DNA of 64,000 nucleotides, taken from positions 102,815,340 through 102,879,339 of the forward strand of contig OY740772.1 in assembly GCA_963513935.1 (NCBI GenBank), in the 5' to 3' direction. The notes under the pieces are model-generated. The model was not told the DNA's origin, made no database searches, and saw only the letters and a list, made by a program, of their open reading frames with translations. Below are positions 46,149 through 57,707 of the stretch, piece after piece (within the stretch, counting starts at the first letter, position 1; each line of letters begins with the position of its first letter). This DNA is from Aphrophora alni. Its lineage: Eukaryota; Arthropoda; Insecta; Hemiptera; Aphrophoridae. The position numbers and the translations under genes are program-made.

Positions 46149-46954
46149 CTAAAACAAATAAATACCAAAGGTAATGTTTAACTGTAATATATTACAATGT
46201 AAAACATCTTACTATTTGTATTTATAACAAAAGAAATCACCAAACTTTAAAACAAATCTCTCCAACGCCAAAGCAATGTATGACCCTTTTTTCGTTGACC
46301 GTGGGTATAGCATTTCACTGATAGCCCTCTCTCGACAGACTAATCCACTGAAAACGAAGTTTATGAATGAGAACTTTTTTTAGCGTGAGATATAAACACA
46401 GATTAAATTAAAATTCTTGCGAGAGTTCAGTAGGTGTTTGTTGTACAAACAACTTAAGCCTGTAAGTTTCATTATTTGACTTACTTCTTCATTGAAATTC
46501 CCTTATTTATGAATCGTAGGATGTCTTGGTTCAGTTGATGTTCCTGGAACGTTTTGAGATTGGTGAGTGTATCCAGTGGGATGAATATAAACTCCACATC
46601 CGTTTATAGATTATTTGTCCACTATGTGTTCCCACAAATAGCCATAAAAGTATATGGTCAACGTGAACAAAAGTCTGCATACCCAAATAATACTACATTA
46701 AAACTGGAAATCCATTGGTATCCCGAGGTCGGATTTCAAAGTTCAGCTCTCTTTTAGCATTGCAGCTGTAGGCTGTTAGACACTTTGTCTTGGGGTGATG
46801 AACATTCTATTCTTCTGCCGTATTGTTTACAGTTTACAGCATCCCGTTGCTGCAACAATACGTTGTCCGCCATGTACCAACGAAGAGGTATGTAGGTCTA
46901 AACTTGACTCCTTGACTCTCCGACCTTGGCCTGCTTTTGGAAGAATACAGTATA
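46149..46954. other. Region 5' of first visible PDE9 exon, unclassified
   Basis: On the minus strand near 46545-46490 a frame reads LKTFQEHQLNQDILRFINKG, which looks like degenerate transposon coding sequence, but I cannot name it. No upstream PDE9 exon with the needed phase-1 donor was found. Confidence 0.3.
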
Positions 46955-48235
46955 CGGGGTGTAGATAAAGTCCCGCACGGGCTTAGTATTTTCTAAACGA
47001 CAACAGATAAATCAATAAGATTTGATACATCAACACCACACCTAAAAATCTACTTTTTTAAGGAACTATCAATTTTCTGTCATATCATGGGGACGTCCCG
47101 CAAGGAGTCAGAAGGAAATCTTAAATAGGAGCATAGGTCAATATGCACATCATTTTAAAGGGCTTAGCTAGCAGAGTTTAATGCCGCAAACCGCATTCAA
47201 AAAGGTTGATCCAGACGAGAATGTGGCCAATTACAGGATAAGTATTCGTGGGAAAAAATGGTATTGGCCAATATTTACATGGCTTGTTGTTGTTGCCATA
47301 CAAAATGCTTGGCAACTCAGAAGAAGCAGTGGAATAAGGCAACCACAACTAGATTTCAGAAGGGAAATTGTCCAGGCCTATATCGTAAGATATGGTGAAG
47401 CCTCAAAGGGACCTGGCAGGCCAATGACTTCAAAACAGTCTTTGTCGTGTAATCGTATAGCGGATGGCATCAGATATGATGGTCTGCACCATTATGTAAT
47501 TAGCACTCCTGAGAAAAAGAGAAGGAGATGTGCGGGGGAGGGATGTATTGCAAGTGTCCGTACAATGTGTAAAAAATGCAATGTTGGACTGTGTATAGAT
47601 TGTTTTGCAATTTTTCACTCTGTTACATTTTAGATTTGTACCTAGTATTAAGAATGTGTTACTTTTTAATAATAATAATTATTATATTGTACACATATAA
47701 CCTAACTATGTAATTGCATGGTCTCATACTGATACTACTGTACTGATTTCACATCCTCGATCTATTTACTCTAGTTTCTCAGTCATGACAGTGTATTATC
47801 CTAGCGTTACCATATGGTAACGGCATGTTCTATCAAAATTACAAAGTAGAGAAAAATAATAATCCTCAAAAAGTGTTATAAACATCCAAACAATACAACT
47901 TATATCAATTTTATATATATTTTCAACAAAAAATTTATTTGGGATAAAATGGGTTAAATGGCCGCCATTTTGTAACGGGTGATCCTTTTGAGGCGCGGTT
48001 TCGGGCATTGAACTCTGCTAGCTAAGCCCTTTAAACTGATGTGCATATTGACTTATGCTCCTATCTAAGATTTCCTTCTGACTCCTTGCGGGACGCCCCC
48101 TATGATATTACAGAAAATTGATAGTTCCTTAAAAAAGTAGATTTTTAGGTGTGGTGTTGATGTATCAAATGTTATTGATTTATCTGTTGTCATTTAGAAA
48201 ATATTAAGCCCGTGCGGGACTTTATATACACCCTG
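46955..48235 (+). mobile_element. piggyBac-derived element with about 230-bp inverted ends
   Basis: Left (46955-47184) and right (48003-48235) ends are inverted copies starting CRGGGTGTANATAAAGTCCC and containing GGACGTCCCGCAAGGAGTCA and GGGCTTAGCTAGCAGAG. Similarity continues weakly past 47184. The interior holds the 3' end of a piggyBac-type transposase. A TTAA duplication, expected for piggyBac, is not visible (flanks TATA and TTTA), so either the flanks have drifted or the ends belong to another family that carries the fragment. Confidence 0.7.
47181..47633 (+). CDS. piggyBac-like transposase, C-terminal 150 codons
   Basis: The frame opens at an ATG that overlaps the inner edge of the left inverted repeat. 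It reads DENVANYRISIRGKKWYWPI, then FTWLVVVAIQNAWQLRR, which is the end of the DDE_Tnp_1_7 (piggyBac) catalytic domain. It ends in a cysteine-rich domain: RRRCAGEGCIASVRTMCKKC, then NVGLCIDCFAIFH. That CXXC-type zinc finger is typical of piggyBac transposases and binds the element ends. The N-terminal domain and the first catalytic aspartates are missing, so it is not a functional transposase. The frame is intact over the remaining length. Confidence 0.8.
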   Translation: MPQTAFKKVDPDENVANYRISIRGKKWYWPIFTWLVVVAIQNAWQLRRSSGIRQPQLDFRREIVQAYIVRYGEASKGPGRPMTSKQSLSCNRIADGIRYDGLHHYVISTPEKKRRRCAGEGCIASVRTMCKKCNVGLCIDCFAIFHSVTF

Positions 48236-48239
48236 TTTA

Positions 48240-49025
48240 GAGAGGCCACAAAAGGTTAAATGACATGTTTCCAAATACTGTTGTTTCACATCTAAAACTG
48301 AGACATTTGATAAGAAAATATCGGAACATCGGTTAGTAACAGTTGCAGGACTAGTATCGGAAGAACTAGACTATACTATGTTGGTAACCCTTTCAAAATC
48401 TACGAAAATCAGCACAAGGAGTAAAATAGAATCTTGAAAATTCTCATATTGACGGCAAAAAATTTGGATTGAAATCACCGATAACGTTAAAAGATCTAAT
48501 GCTGTCAATCGTTCCCAATCTTTGTATAGAAAAAGGAATAGCAGTGTTGGATGAATGTTTGTATACCAAAGAGGTTTAATTCCATACATTCAAAAAATTC
48601 AAAGCCTTGAACCTTTGAAAATCCAAAATTGTTTCTTGACCATACTCTAAATCCCTTAATTTTTTAATTTTTTTCATAACGATTTCGCAAAATTATATTT
48701 TGGGTGGCATATTGTCTATTCAACCTAACAATAGTGAACTAATTAGTGCCTATTTCCAACAAGCTCTAACTACAACGCTCACTTCTCGGTTTTCCATTAC
48801 TGGAGATTTTATGGAGAAATTCTAAAGGAGTTTTTTCATCAAAATCTCTTGATTTGACATCGCCGGAATACTTTTTCTGCAAAGGAGCTAAAGAAGAGTC
48901 CTAAAACAACCAACAAACTGTAAGAGACTCTCGAAGCCAACAAGAGGTCTAAAAGAGTTTTGTAATGAAAATGAAGGACGGCATTTTAAACATCTCATGT
49001 GAAAGTTCTAAATACCCAATAAATT
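48240..49025 (+). pseudogene. Possible degenerate IS630-type transposase C-terminus
   Basis: Frame-shifted plus-strand segments near 48835-49020 read SSKSLDLTSPEYFFCKGAKE, then QTVRDSRSQQEV, then MKMKDGILNIS. The LT-P-(D/E)-(F/Y)-FF-(W)-G order resembles the RSPDLTPxDFFLWG block of Tc1-like transposases, followed by an arginine-containing helix and a GGHFEH-like end. The evidence is weak. Confidence 0.3.
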
Positions 49026-49029
49026 TGTT

Positions 49030-49575
49030 GTAATACATTAGTTATTTCAGTAAAACCGAAACTACTCCCCGCAGGGAAACGTTTCGGATGCATTCTATTA
49101 AATAAACAGTTAAACTTTGTGAAAACCAAAGAACATTTACACAGCTAATGCCTCGCCCAATAAATGAATTTCGGATCTGCTTAAGCTTAAACTTTTCATT
49201 AAATTTGACGTTCCTTGTACATATTCATAGCTGAAAGGGCTATTTGTACCAACAACGTTTAATCATATTATCAAACGATTTAACTTCTGTAGTTTAAACC
49301 AAACTGGAAATGTTTATATTTGATTATGAAGATATAACCATTACGTCACGTTTTACTCAAATTGTATTTAAAATATGGTGGAATCATTTTATTTCAATTA
49401 AGTATTTTTATTGTTGATGAGATGAAAAATATTTTGTCATAATATGTAAAAATTGGTTGTTCTAAATAGTAAGCAGTATACAAGTGGAAGGATCTTAGTT
49501 GGGTTGTGGTTTATTTGTAACCAATAGTAAAAAGTATTAGTAATTAAAATTCAACAGGTGTAATGTTTTTATTTC
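49030..49575. other. Unclassified, nothing recognised
   Basis: A poly-free AT-rich stretch. No domain or repeat boundary was identified. Confidence 0.35.
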
Positions 49576-49579
49576 CTTG

Positions 49580-49785
49580 TTGTTTAAAAGCAAAAGCACT
49601 CTTAGACATCATGACGTTATCAAAATAAGATCTCTAGCCCTCACATACTGTAATAGTGTCAGAGTCGGAAGAGAATAAGAGTTTGTCAAGAGAGACTTAA
49701 TAAAAATAGGTAGAGATAAAACTTGGGCTCCTCGGGATTACCTGGCGTGCTCATCATTAGTTAGCCCTTGAGGGCAAGAGGGTAT
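49580..49785 (+). repeat. R2 dispersed repeat copy
   Basis: It has GTTTAAAAGCAAAAGCACTC, AATAGTGTCAGAGTCGGAAG, AGAATAAGAGTTTGTCAAGA and TTAGCCCTTGAGGGC. Confidence 0.6.
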
Positions 49786-49789
49786 ATGA

Positions 49790-51875
49790 ATAAAACGTAT
49801 AAAGATGTATTACAAAGTTCTATAGAACAAAAGCGATTCATTTGTCTTTGGGTTTTATGGACGTTTATTTCTGAATTTGAAATTAACAAGTGTCGCTAGA
49901 ACTATTACATTGTCACTGTCATAATCATTAATTAGCTCAAGTTCTGTAAGTATCTATGTTAGCTCTATCTCGACCTCTAAACCCTCAAGGGGCAGAGTAT
50001 CTAAAGGAAGCACGTTAAGATCTCTACAGTAACGTGAAATCTTTTGGAAAAGTGGTTCAGCCTATGAAGGATGTCATGCCATCAAGTTGCATCGCATAAT
50101 GATTGTTGTTGGTAGGATATTTGCGCGGTACTTTATATCCTATTTTTTTTAAGGGATTGAAGTGTTGGAAGCTTGAAGCCAACGTAAGCATCATCACCAT
50201 GCCTGTAAGGGTAGACAGTGTAGTTTTGTATACTACGTTGTTTATATTATATAAACTACTATGTTTTATATTGCTACTATATTATATTTAGTGCTGGTAT
50301 TATAGTAGCCGGGAAAACGGTAAGTATTGAAATTGTGGGTTGTCTGCATCATTTATGTACAGTATAGGAAGTTGCTACTGCTAAAGCTTACAAATTGCAC
50401 ATCTACTTGAGTGAGTTCATAGCATCGCCAGATCTGCCACCGAGGGTTGAAATGTAGGAGATCTTGACACGGTTCTGATACGGCCCTCAGGTAAAAGTCC
50501 TTTCAATTCTTACAGCAGCGGTTTATGGTTGAGGAATTGTGGATTGTACTGGTGTAGAAATGAATGTGCTGCCTGTAACAAGTCCAGTTGTGGTTGGTAG
50601 TTATGGCTGTTCTCGATACCAATTGACTTTAGAGTCCGTGCATGAAGCCACGATATCTCGTCATAATCTTTTCGTCTTTCTCTCTTTAATGAAATCTTCT
50701 TGAACATATCGTAAATAGTTGTCCTGTTACTGCCAATAAATATTACAAATTCACGTTTGTTAATGTCACGTGTTATTGTACATTAGGTCTGCTGTTGAAA
50801 CTTGTTACTTATCCCTGAAATTCCCGGTTTTACGATTTATATTCTCCCCCTACTAGATAAAACAGACAAAAATTTCTATAGAATCACAGTTTATATTTCA
50901 ACTAACTAATTCCATATTACATTGTACATTTCAATCATAAACAAATGTTCATTTAAATTCTCAGTCAATAAACAGAGGTACACAATGTTACATCAAATCA
51001 CGCTTCAAACAATACAACACTCTAATTGCCCTACAATATATAATCCTCTTTGTATTGTGAAGAGCACACGATGTGAAGATGTGAAGTGCCTGCAATGCAC
51101 TTTCCCGCTTGGAGATTACTGTCTGAGGGAAATTATTTTTGAACTGTGGAAGAGATTTTAAATGTTACCATGGCAACAGCAATACAAATTGTTTTGTACT
51201 CAGTATAATGTTAACAGAATTGTATGTTTGTGGTTTCAAATATCCACGCATTTAGAAACAGACATTTCAGAAAATACAAAACACAATCTAAAATAAAAAG
51301 ACGATAAAAATTATCACAACTATTACATCAAGGAAACATGCTCAACCTGCGGTATGGCTTGCGAAATGACGTACAATATTTTCCTTTTGAGAGCACCAAG
51401 AAGAAATTTCGTCTGAGATCGTGTTGATTTCCACTAAGAAAATTCCACGTGATGTTGTTGAAGACGAATTTATGTTATAATGTGAATATCACGGAGAGTA
51501 ACAGCACAACTGATTACGATATGATCAAGAAGATCCTATCAAAGAGGAAGGACGAAGAGATAACGTGGCTTCCGATACTAAAGTCGCCTAATATAGTTTA
51601 TTGATAACAGCTATCACTAATAACCACAATTAGATCAGTTACAAGCACCACATCCATTTCATTATCGGTATCATCACGACAGATTTTGTGGTTGAAAGTG
51701 GGAAAGTTTATTTATCTCCAAGTCAGTCAACTCCCAAATTTTAATTATACAATATCCTGAATCATTTCATTGCGCAATTGACAGAAGACTAAATTGTCAT
51801 AATCTACTTTCGTACAAATATGTCTACGACACTCTTGGACAGTCATTCTAAAACAATCTGGAGTTAAACATAACC
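49790..51875. other. Unclassified region, no supported gene
   Basis: The minus frame at 50510-50707 (MFKKISLKRERRKDYDEISW start) and the plus frame at 50922-51161 are open but unrecognised. A possible donor after the former has the wrong phase for the PDE9 exon at 46049-46148. No repeats were assigned. Confidence 0.35.
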
Positions 51876-51879
51876 AGGT

Positions 51880-52525
51880 CGTTCTCCGCCCAATATTAAA
51901 ACGAGATTCATATTTTGACTTCACGTTTCATAGTCTCAGTAAATCGAACAACAATGTTCGACACGCTGTCTGTCTGACGTACGGAAACAAAATATCGTTC
52001 ACAAATATTAAGATAGAAACATTGAATATGGAATGGATTATAGTATGTTTATAATATATAACGCTAATCAAATTCAGAAAAATATAATTAAAAATGTCAA
52101 AATACCAGTCATTTTAGATAGTTTTTTCTTCATATCTCTCTGTTATTAAAATTAACACACATAATAAGACAAAAATTAAGACTTTATTTTCGAATATTTA
52201 TTTTCCAAGCGTTACCTCCCTGGAAAATGTCATATTTGTATAGTTACGAGTTCCGTTAGGCCAAAGACACTGAAGCGAGCGAAGCGAATGGAAACTTTTT
52301 AATATATACACATTTAGCCGACGTACGCAGTGATGTATACAATTATGAGGTTCAAAACACCTGTAACACAGCTGTTTTAAACTACTTGGTAAGACCAAGA
52401 TCTACCAATATAATTTAACACCTACAAGGCGAAAGAAACCAACTTTTGGGAATTATGTTTAGAGTGAATTACACTTCACAATGGGTAAGTACCACGATGG
52501 CGATCATCAACTCTGGATTGCTATG
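51880..52525 (+). repeat. R1 dispersed repeat, near full-length forward copy
   Basis: It has TTGACTTCACGTTTCATAGT, TTAAGATAGAAACATTGAAT, TCATATCTCTCTGTTATTAA, GAAGCGAGCGAAGCGAATGG and GGGTAAGTACCACGATGGCG. Order and length agree with the copy at 44980-45650. Confidence 0.6.
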
Positions 52526-52529
52526 AATA

Positions 52530-53835
52530 ACCTCAACACAATCGATGATTTGAATAGGACCTCCACAGAATCCGTTCTGAATCCGGATAGTGTTATTCAA
52601 AAAATGCAAAAATTCTCTAAAGACTAGCTAGGAACAATTTGAACGTATAAGAGATTTAAACTATATATATTTCCTTTACTGTAAACATCACGTGCACAGA
52701 CTTTTTGAATACCCTGTATCAATACCAGGCACATACATTTCTTCTAATTGTAATGAAAATTAGTATTAATTTACTTTCCGGAAACATTATTTCATACATT
52801 AATTAATCTCTTTTTGTGTATGGTGTATGTAACATGTATCTTTTAATAACCACCCCTTTGCAAATCCCCTTTGCACCACCTTAATGACCAAATGGTTTAC
52901 ATCCTTGTCTCCCTAATACAATGGACTAATGAAACGGAATATAATAAGGGTATCAAATTAACAATGACCTCAGTTTACTACCTCAGTCATGCCCCAGTTT
53001 GAATATCACCCTTCCCTCTTCCTTAATCTGAAAATAGACCGTCTAGTTTTATTAAAAATTGTCAAGTTATTTGATAATGATGGATATAATTTATCATCAT
53101 TTATGCATTTAGAAACTAATACATAATAGTAATTACATAATGCGACGTTTCGAGAGTATATTCACCACAGTTGTCAAGTGAAAACGTAGAGAATAAAAGT
53201 GAAAAATACCAACACCCTTACCAAGCCTAAGACTTTGGTTGATCTTTGTAAGGTTATGTATGGTTTATATGAACTATGATTTCTTCACCTTTGAAAATAG
53301 GAAACCATTAAACCTGGCTATGTTCCAGGTACTTTTAAATTGAATAAGGGGTAATAAATACTTAACTTAAGTAAAGTTAAATACATGACATGATTTACAT
53401 CTTTATTTATAAAAAAAAAAAACTTTGCAAAACCAATCATACTTATTTCAAAAATCTATTATGATATTTGTACATGTATTACTCATTATTTTTTTCTTTA
53501 ATCTAAATATATATCTGTATAATTCTATTCTAATTTTAACTTGTTTCTTTCAAAAGGTAATATCCATTTGAAATTTTTTAAGACCATTTATGTATCTTTA
53601 AATGGTCCTTATGTAACCTTACATATATTTTATTATTCTATTTATTTACTTAAGAAATTAATGTCCCTTTGTTCATTCCTTATATCTATAAATTTATATA
53701 CATTTCTTCTGAAAATACATATTAAAATACTTATTAAAAAAAAAAAAAACACTTATATATTATATAACACTTGTTTTATATTATATTAAAATTTCAGTAA
53801 TTGAGAAATAAATTCCTCCTTTGTTTTTAATTTAT
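52530..53835. other. Unclassified AT-rich region
   Basis: Contains several A-runs (53410-53422, 53738-53750) and an open plus frame at 53541-53789 of low complexity. Nothing is recognised. Confidence 0.35.
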
Positions 53836-53839
53836 CTTT

Positions 53840-54440
53840 ACGTGTCATGGGAACAGACAGAATGATTGTCGCCATGCCGTCCGTTATTGTCATCTTTAAT
53901 GGAAGCACAACAGCGACCGCAGAAATTAAGATAAGAAGTGGTATTTGGTATAGAGGACTGTAGTGTGCTCGTATGGAAATCTATTGAAAATGTCAAAACT
54001 TTTTTTCGTCGTACAATACACTAAATTAGTCAAAAATTGGCAAATTTCAATTCTACGTGTAATGGTACTAAGCCCACCCCTCTACGACGACAAAGAAAGA
54101 AGTAATTGTTGAAATGTATTATTTTGGAGTGTAGCAAGTGGATATAGTCTTTCAAATGACTAAACCTTCAAGGCTTATTAGGGCCGAGACAATTGACACA
54201 AGCGTAGCGAGTGAAGATTTTTTAATACATACATTTAGAGATCAGTTAGGGCATAACTAACATAAAAAAAATAAGTAATATACGCAATTACAAGGTTCAG
54301 AAAACCTGAATAGCAACTGTTTTGAAGAAACTTACCCTGCCACGTAAGGCCCCTTGATTAACCAATACAATTGAACATTTCGTTCAAGGTTAAAGAAACC
54401 TATTTTTGAGCATTATATTCAAATGATGTGCTTGTCACTG
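53840..54440 (+). repeat. R1 dispersed repeat, forward copy
   Basis: It has TTTACGTGTCATGGGAACAG, CATGCCGTCCGTTATTGTCA, AATTAAGATAAGAAGTGGTA, ACACAAGCGTAGCGAGTGAA and AAGAAACTTACCCTGCCACG. Confidence 0.6.
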
Positions 54441-54839
54441 TGTAACTTGTCTTTTTTTAATAAAACAAAATCATGTCGAATACAATGTGGAACGACACAT
54501 CTGCAAACAAGGAAATAATCAATACACTTACTTCACCGAAGGCGATATAAAATCAGTCAGAATTTCCTCTCATAAATCGTTAATTAAAATTTCAATTATA
54601 ATCATTTGATATGTTCAGTAAACAGTAAAAACAGCGATTATTTCAACGCTGTACAATTACAAACATATCGAGGGATCAAATTATTTCTGTTATTTTCATT
54701 CCGAGTTATCTGCGATAAATTAATTGATAAATTCCCTATTTGTAAAATTTATTTGGGGTTTATTTATTACTGTACTGGTGTGTTTTACGATCAGTGTACC
54801 AACTTATATATTAAGAAATGTCTATTTGCTTCGCTCGTG

Positions 54840-55200
54840 TAAGTGTTTCTGACTCGAAACTGAAAGTATATAACGAAGCTTCTACTCGCTATACTTTTGT
54901 TGATGACTTGGTCCTGCCGGAACTCCTAACTACACAAATACCATATTCATTTGAGAGGTCAAGTTTTGAAATTACATTTTTCACCATTTTTATCTAATTT
55001 AGTGCGTTGTAACTTGAATAACACAAGAGAAACGAACAAAAACTGTTTTCCATTTTGACATTTTTAATTCTATTTTTTTGAGACAACAATGACAACGAAC
55101 GGAATGTCAAAAATCACATTTCTATTTCCTGAGGCCATGAAACGTGTCGATCAGTTGAAAACAACCAAGGTCCAAATTCTGGGTAAGTTAAAACGATCCA
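54840..55200 (-). repeat. R1 dispersed repeat, reverse copy (partial)
   Basis: It has ACTCGCTATACTTTTGTTGA, ATTTGAGAGGTCAAGTTTTG, ACAAGAGAAACGAACAAAAA and TTCCTGAGGCCATGAAACGT. The central GGTACCATTACATG block is deleted. Confidence 0.55.
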
Positions 55201-55499
55201 ATAAACATTTGTGCAAAAATGTTTCTATGTCTGAATGAGTTTTTTCAAAAACAAAATGTAATCCCAAAACAAATTGTGATAATCAATACCAAATTTTGTA
55301 GAATGTTTTGTACTATTAGTGTGCATACTACAAAAACTTTTTTACTTTATCGTTTCAAAAAGGTGGAAATTGTTTTTTTAAATTTTGAGACATATCTCGA
55401 AAATAAGAACTTAACCAAAATTTTGGGTAGAAGTTGACTTTTTTTTCTCACATATGCGTAGTATAATGAAAATTACGCAATGAGTTAAAAAATCTAAAT

Positions 55500-55870
55500 A
55501 AAAATTCTATCTGTCTATGTGCAGTGCTCTACAGTCAAAATGCCTAGGCCAATTTTAGTAAAATTTAGAACGTGGGCACATTTTGGTGATATATCAAATA
55601 TATTTCAAGATTTTTTTTGTAGGCAGCTGCCATAAGATAAAAAACACGAAATTATTTTTTTCTCGTAATCAGCTCTAACGATATTGATCAAATTTTGCTG
55701 AAGTATAGTGACTAAGGAACCAAAAAACGTGTTGGTCGCCATTTAAAAAAATACTGATTCATGAATTATCTGTGAAAAAACAAAAATCGTCCTTTGAGCT
55801 GTTATAAAGTGCTTAATGTCTTGAAATCGGCTTTACCGATTATGTTAATACAAAGAGTGAGGACAAAAAG
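55500..55870 (+). repeat. R3 dispersed repeat, diverged copy
   Basis: It has GGCCAATTTTAGTAAAATTT, GGCAGCTGCCATAAGATAAA and CGTGTTGGTCGCCATTT, the same order as 39770-40230. Confidence 0.5.
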
Positions 55871-55989
55871 TTGTTCGATACTAGCTTTAGTTTTTAGTTT
55901 CCAGCATAACTTTGGTTCATTTCACATTAATAATATTCTAGAAGTTTATTACTTAATAATCTAAGTTAATTTATATTCTAAAGTTTTCC

Positions 55990-56250
55990 CCCTTATTGTT
56001 TATAGCCAAAAAACCTTTGGGCCATCATCACTTTCTACAAATTACTAGAAAGAACGTAAAATTAAAACACCTAGCTTTCGAATACTCTAATAACGGCAGG
56101 GTCGTAAAATTAGAGTTTTTAAGAGAAACCTTTATAGAAAATATGAAAGAGAGGGATTTAACACAATACTATATGAAAAAGTGTAAATCCAGGTAGGTTA
56201 CTTCGGGATTGTATGCCCGTGCTCACTATAGTGACCCCAGATGAATATAT
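55990..56250 (+). repeat. R2 dispersed repeat copy
   Basis: It has AGCCAAAAAACCTTTGGGCC, ATCATCACTTTCTAC, ACTCTAATAACGGCAGGGTC, AAGTGTAAATCCAGGTAGG and AGTGACCCCAGATGAA. The 66-codon frame at 55996-56196 is not shared by other copies. Confidence 0.6.
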
Positions 56251-56254
56251 TAGT

Positions 56255-57060
56255 TTTTATATACATAAATGTTGGCAATTGTTGGAATAAACTGTATTAA
56301 AAAATAGGTTTCATTTCATTTCAAATGATTTACGTTTTAACAAAATGCCGGCTTTGTAATTATCTCGCACTTAATTACGAGGCATATTAATATTTAAGCC
56401 TCATAACTAAAGTAATAACTTTTTTTTTACTTCATTAACCATTAAGTTATTTATTTCGCCAAGATTATGTGTTTTTTTAATTCCCTTTTAATATTGCGTT
56501 GCATAGTGGGAGGCAGTAATCCTGAGTCAACACTGCGCCCCCCCCCTCTCCGCGTCCCGCGCCCGGAGTGCGGTTTCTAGGCAACTTGAAATTATCCTCC
56601 CCATGTTTACCTTCAGAATTATATTCCTGTTTTTGTTTTTGATAACTTGTTTTGTTTGCCTCTGTAATGGTTCAAGTTTACCTTTGGGTCTCATAAAATG
56701 TGGATTTTTCATTTCATTGTGTTCGTATCAGGAGAGTTAAAAAGTCCATTGTTCATTAAAAGGCTGTACGTTTATTTTTAGAAACATTACAATTTACAAG
56801 TCATAAGTATTGAAGCATTTCGACTTTAGATTTTGGTTATTATAAAATGTATATTGATCTATCTAATTAGTTATTTCAGAACTGGCTAACTCAACAAAGT
56901 TTGTGTGTGTGTGGAGGGGGGACCAACTATTTTGCTTTAATCAGGTTTGAGCTATTTAAAGTTACGCCAAAAATAACCAGTTGATGGTAACATCATGCTA
57001 CTTACTGAAAACGTAATAAAAGCATATCATACATATTTGTTTTCGCCATTCCGACTACTG
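56255..57060. other. Unclassified, with a small GC-rich patch
   Basis: A C-run and CpG-rich patch lie at 56537-56570, unusual for this window. A short R1-like end (CATCATGCTACTTACTGAAA) lies near 56990. A minus frame at 56527-56712 is open but unrecognised. Confidence 0.35.
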
Positions 57061-57065
57061 ATTAA

Positions 57066-57534
57066 TAATTAAATATATTATAAGACTTACCGTCACAATA
57101 GTCTAATTTATCTGTAGTTATCTCACTACGGCCGTTTCGGCTATTCAGCCATTTTCAAGTTCTATGCGGGTATTACCGTTGTCTTAGTTTAAAATAGAAA
57201 CCACGAACACACGACACATCACAAACACACAAGTTCTTTATACATTTAAAACATTTAAAACATGATGTAGTAGGCCCACTGTCACAACGCGTACTCTTTG
57301 TAGTAGTACGCGTTGTGACAGTGGGCCTACTACATCATGTTTTAAATGTTTTAAATGTATAAAGAACTTGTGTGTTTGTGATGTGTCGTGTGTTCGTGGT
57401 TTCTATTTTAAACTAAGACAACGGTAATACCCGCATAGAACTTGAAAATGGCTGAATAGCCGAAACGGCCGTAGTGAGATAACTACAGATAAATTAGACT
57501 ATTGTGACGGTAAGTCTTATAATATATTTAATTA
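57066..57534. mobile_element. Near-perfect palindrome, 230-bp arms, Penelope-like ends
   Basis: 57066-57295 and 57305-57534 are inverted copies that I find identical by eye, with a 9-bp spacer (58% or more AT). Each arm carries the motif CTTGAAAATGGCTGAATAGC, then CGAAACGGCCGTAGTGAG (57441-57478 plus; 57122-57160 minus). The arrangement stem II GGCT-GAAT-AGCC, GAAA, palindromic CGGCCG resembles the hammerhead motifs elsewhere, but the core reads TTGAAAA instead of CTGANGA. It is the same family as the pair at 18415-19285. No coding sequence is present. Confidence 0.75.
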
Positions 57535-57704
57535 AAAGCATATCCTCTAAATATAAACCCGAAAAGTTGGTCTCATGGACTTTGTAGGAAATGATAAATT
57601 ATATTTGTAGATATAGTGTCTTATCCAGTGAAAAGTTGTTACACAGGTTTTTCTAATCGAGTAGGAGAGATCTGTATACAGTTCATGATCTCCACTCGTT
57701 TGAC

Positions 57705-57707
57705 TTA
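57705..57707 (+). repeat. Target-site duplication TTA (left)
   Basis: TTA precedes the left terminus and recurs at 58379-58381 after the right terminus, the 3-bp duplication expected for PIF/Harbinger. Confidence 0.8.

Noticed and set aside
47430..47618. Minus-strand 62-codon frame
   Set aside because: It is antisense to the piggyBac transposase tail.
50510..50707. Minus-strand frame MFKKISLKRERRKDYDEISW as a possible upstream PDE9 exon
   Set aside because: The downstream GTAAGA would leave two bases, while the exon at 46049-46148 needs one. There is no similarity to PDE9 N-termini.
57441..57478. Calling the 57-kb motif an active hammerhead ribozyme
   Set aside because: The core lacks the required C and G of CUGANGA, and stem I does not pair. 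It is listed only as hammerhead-like.
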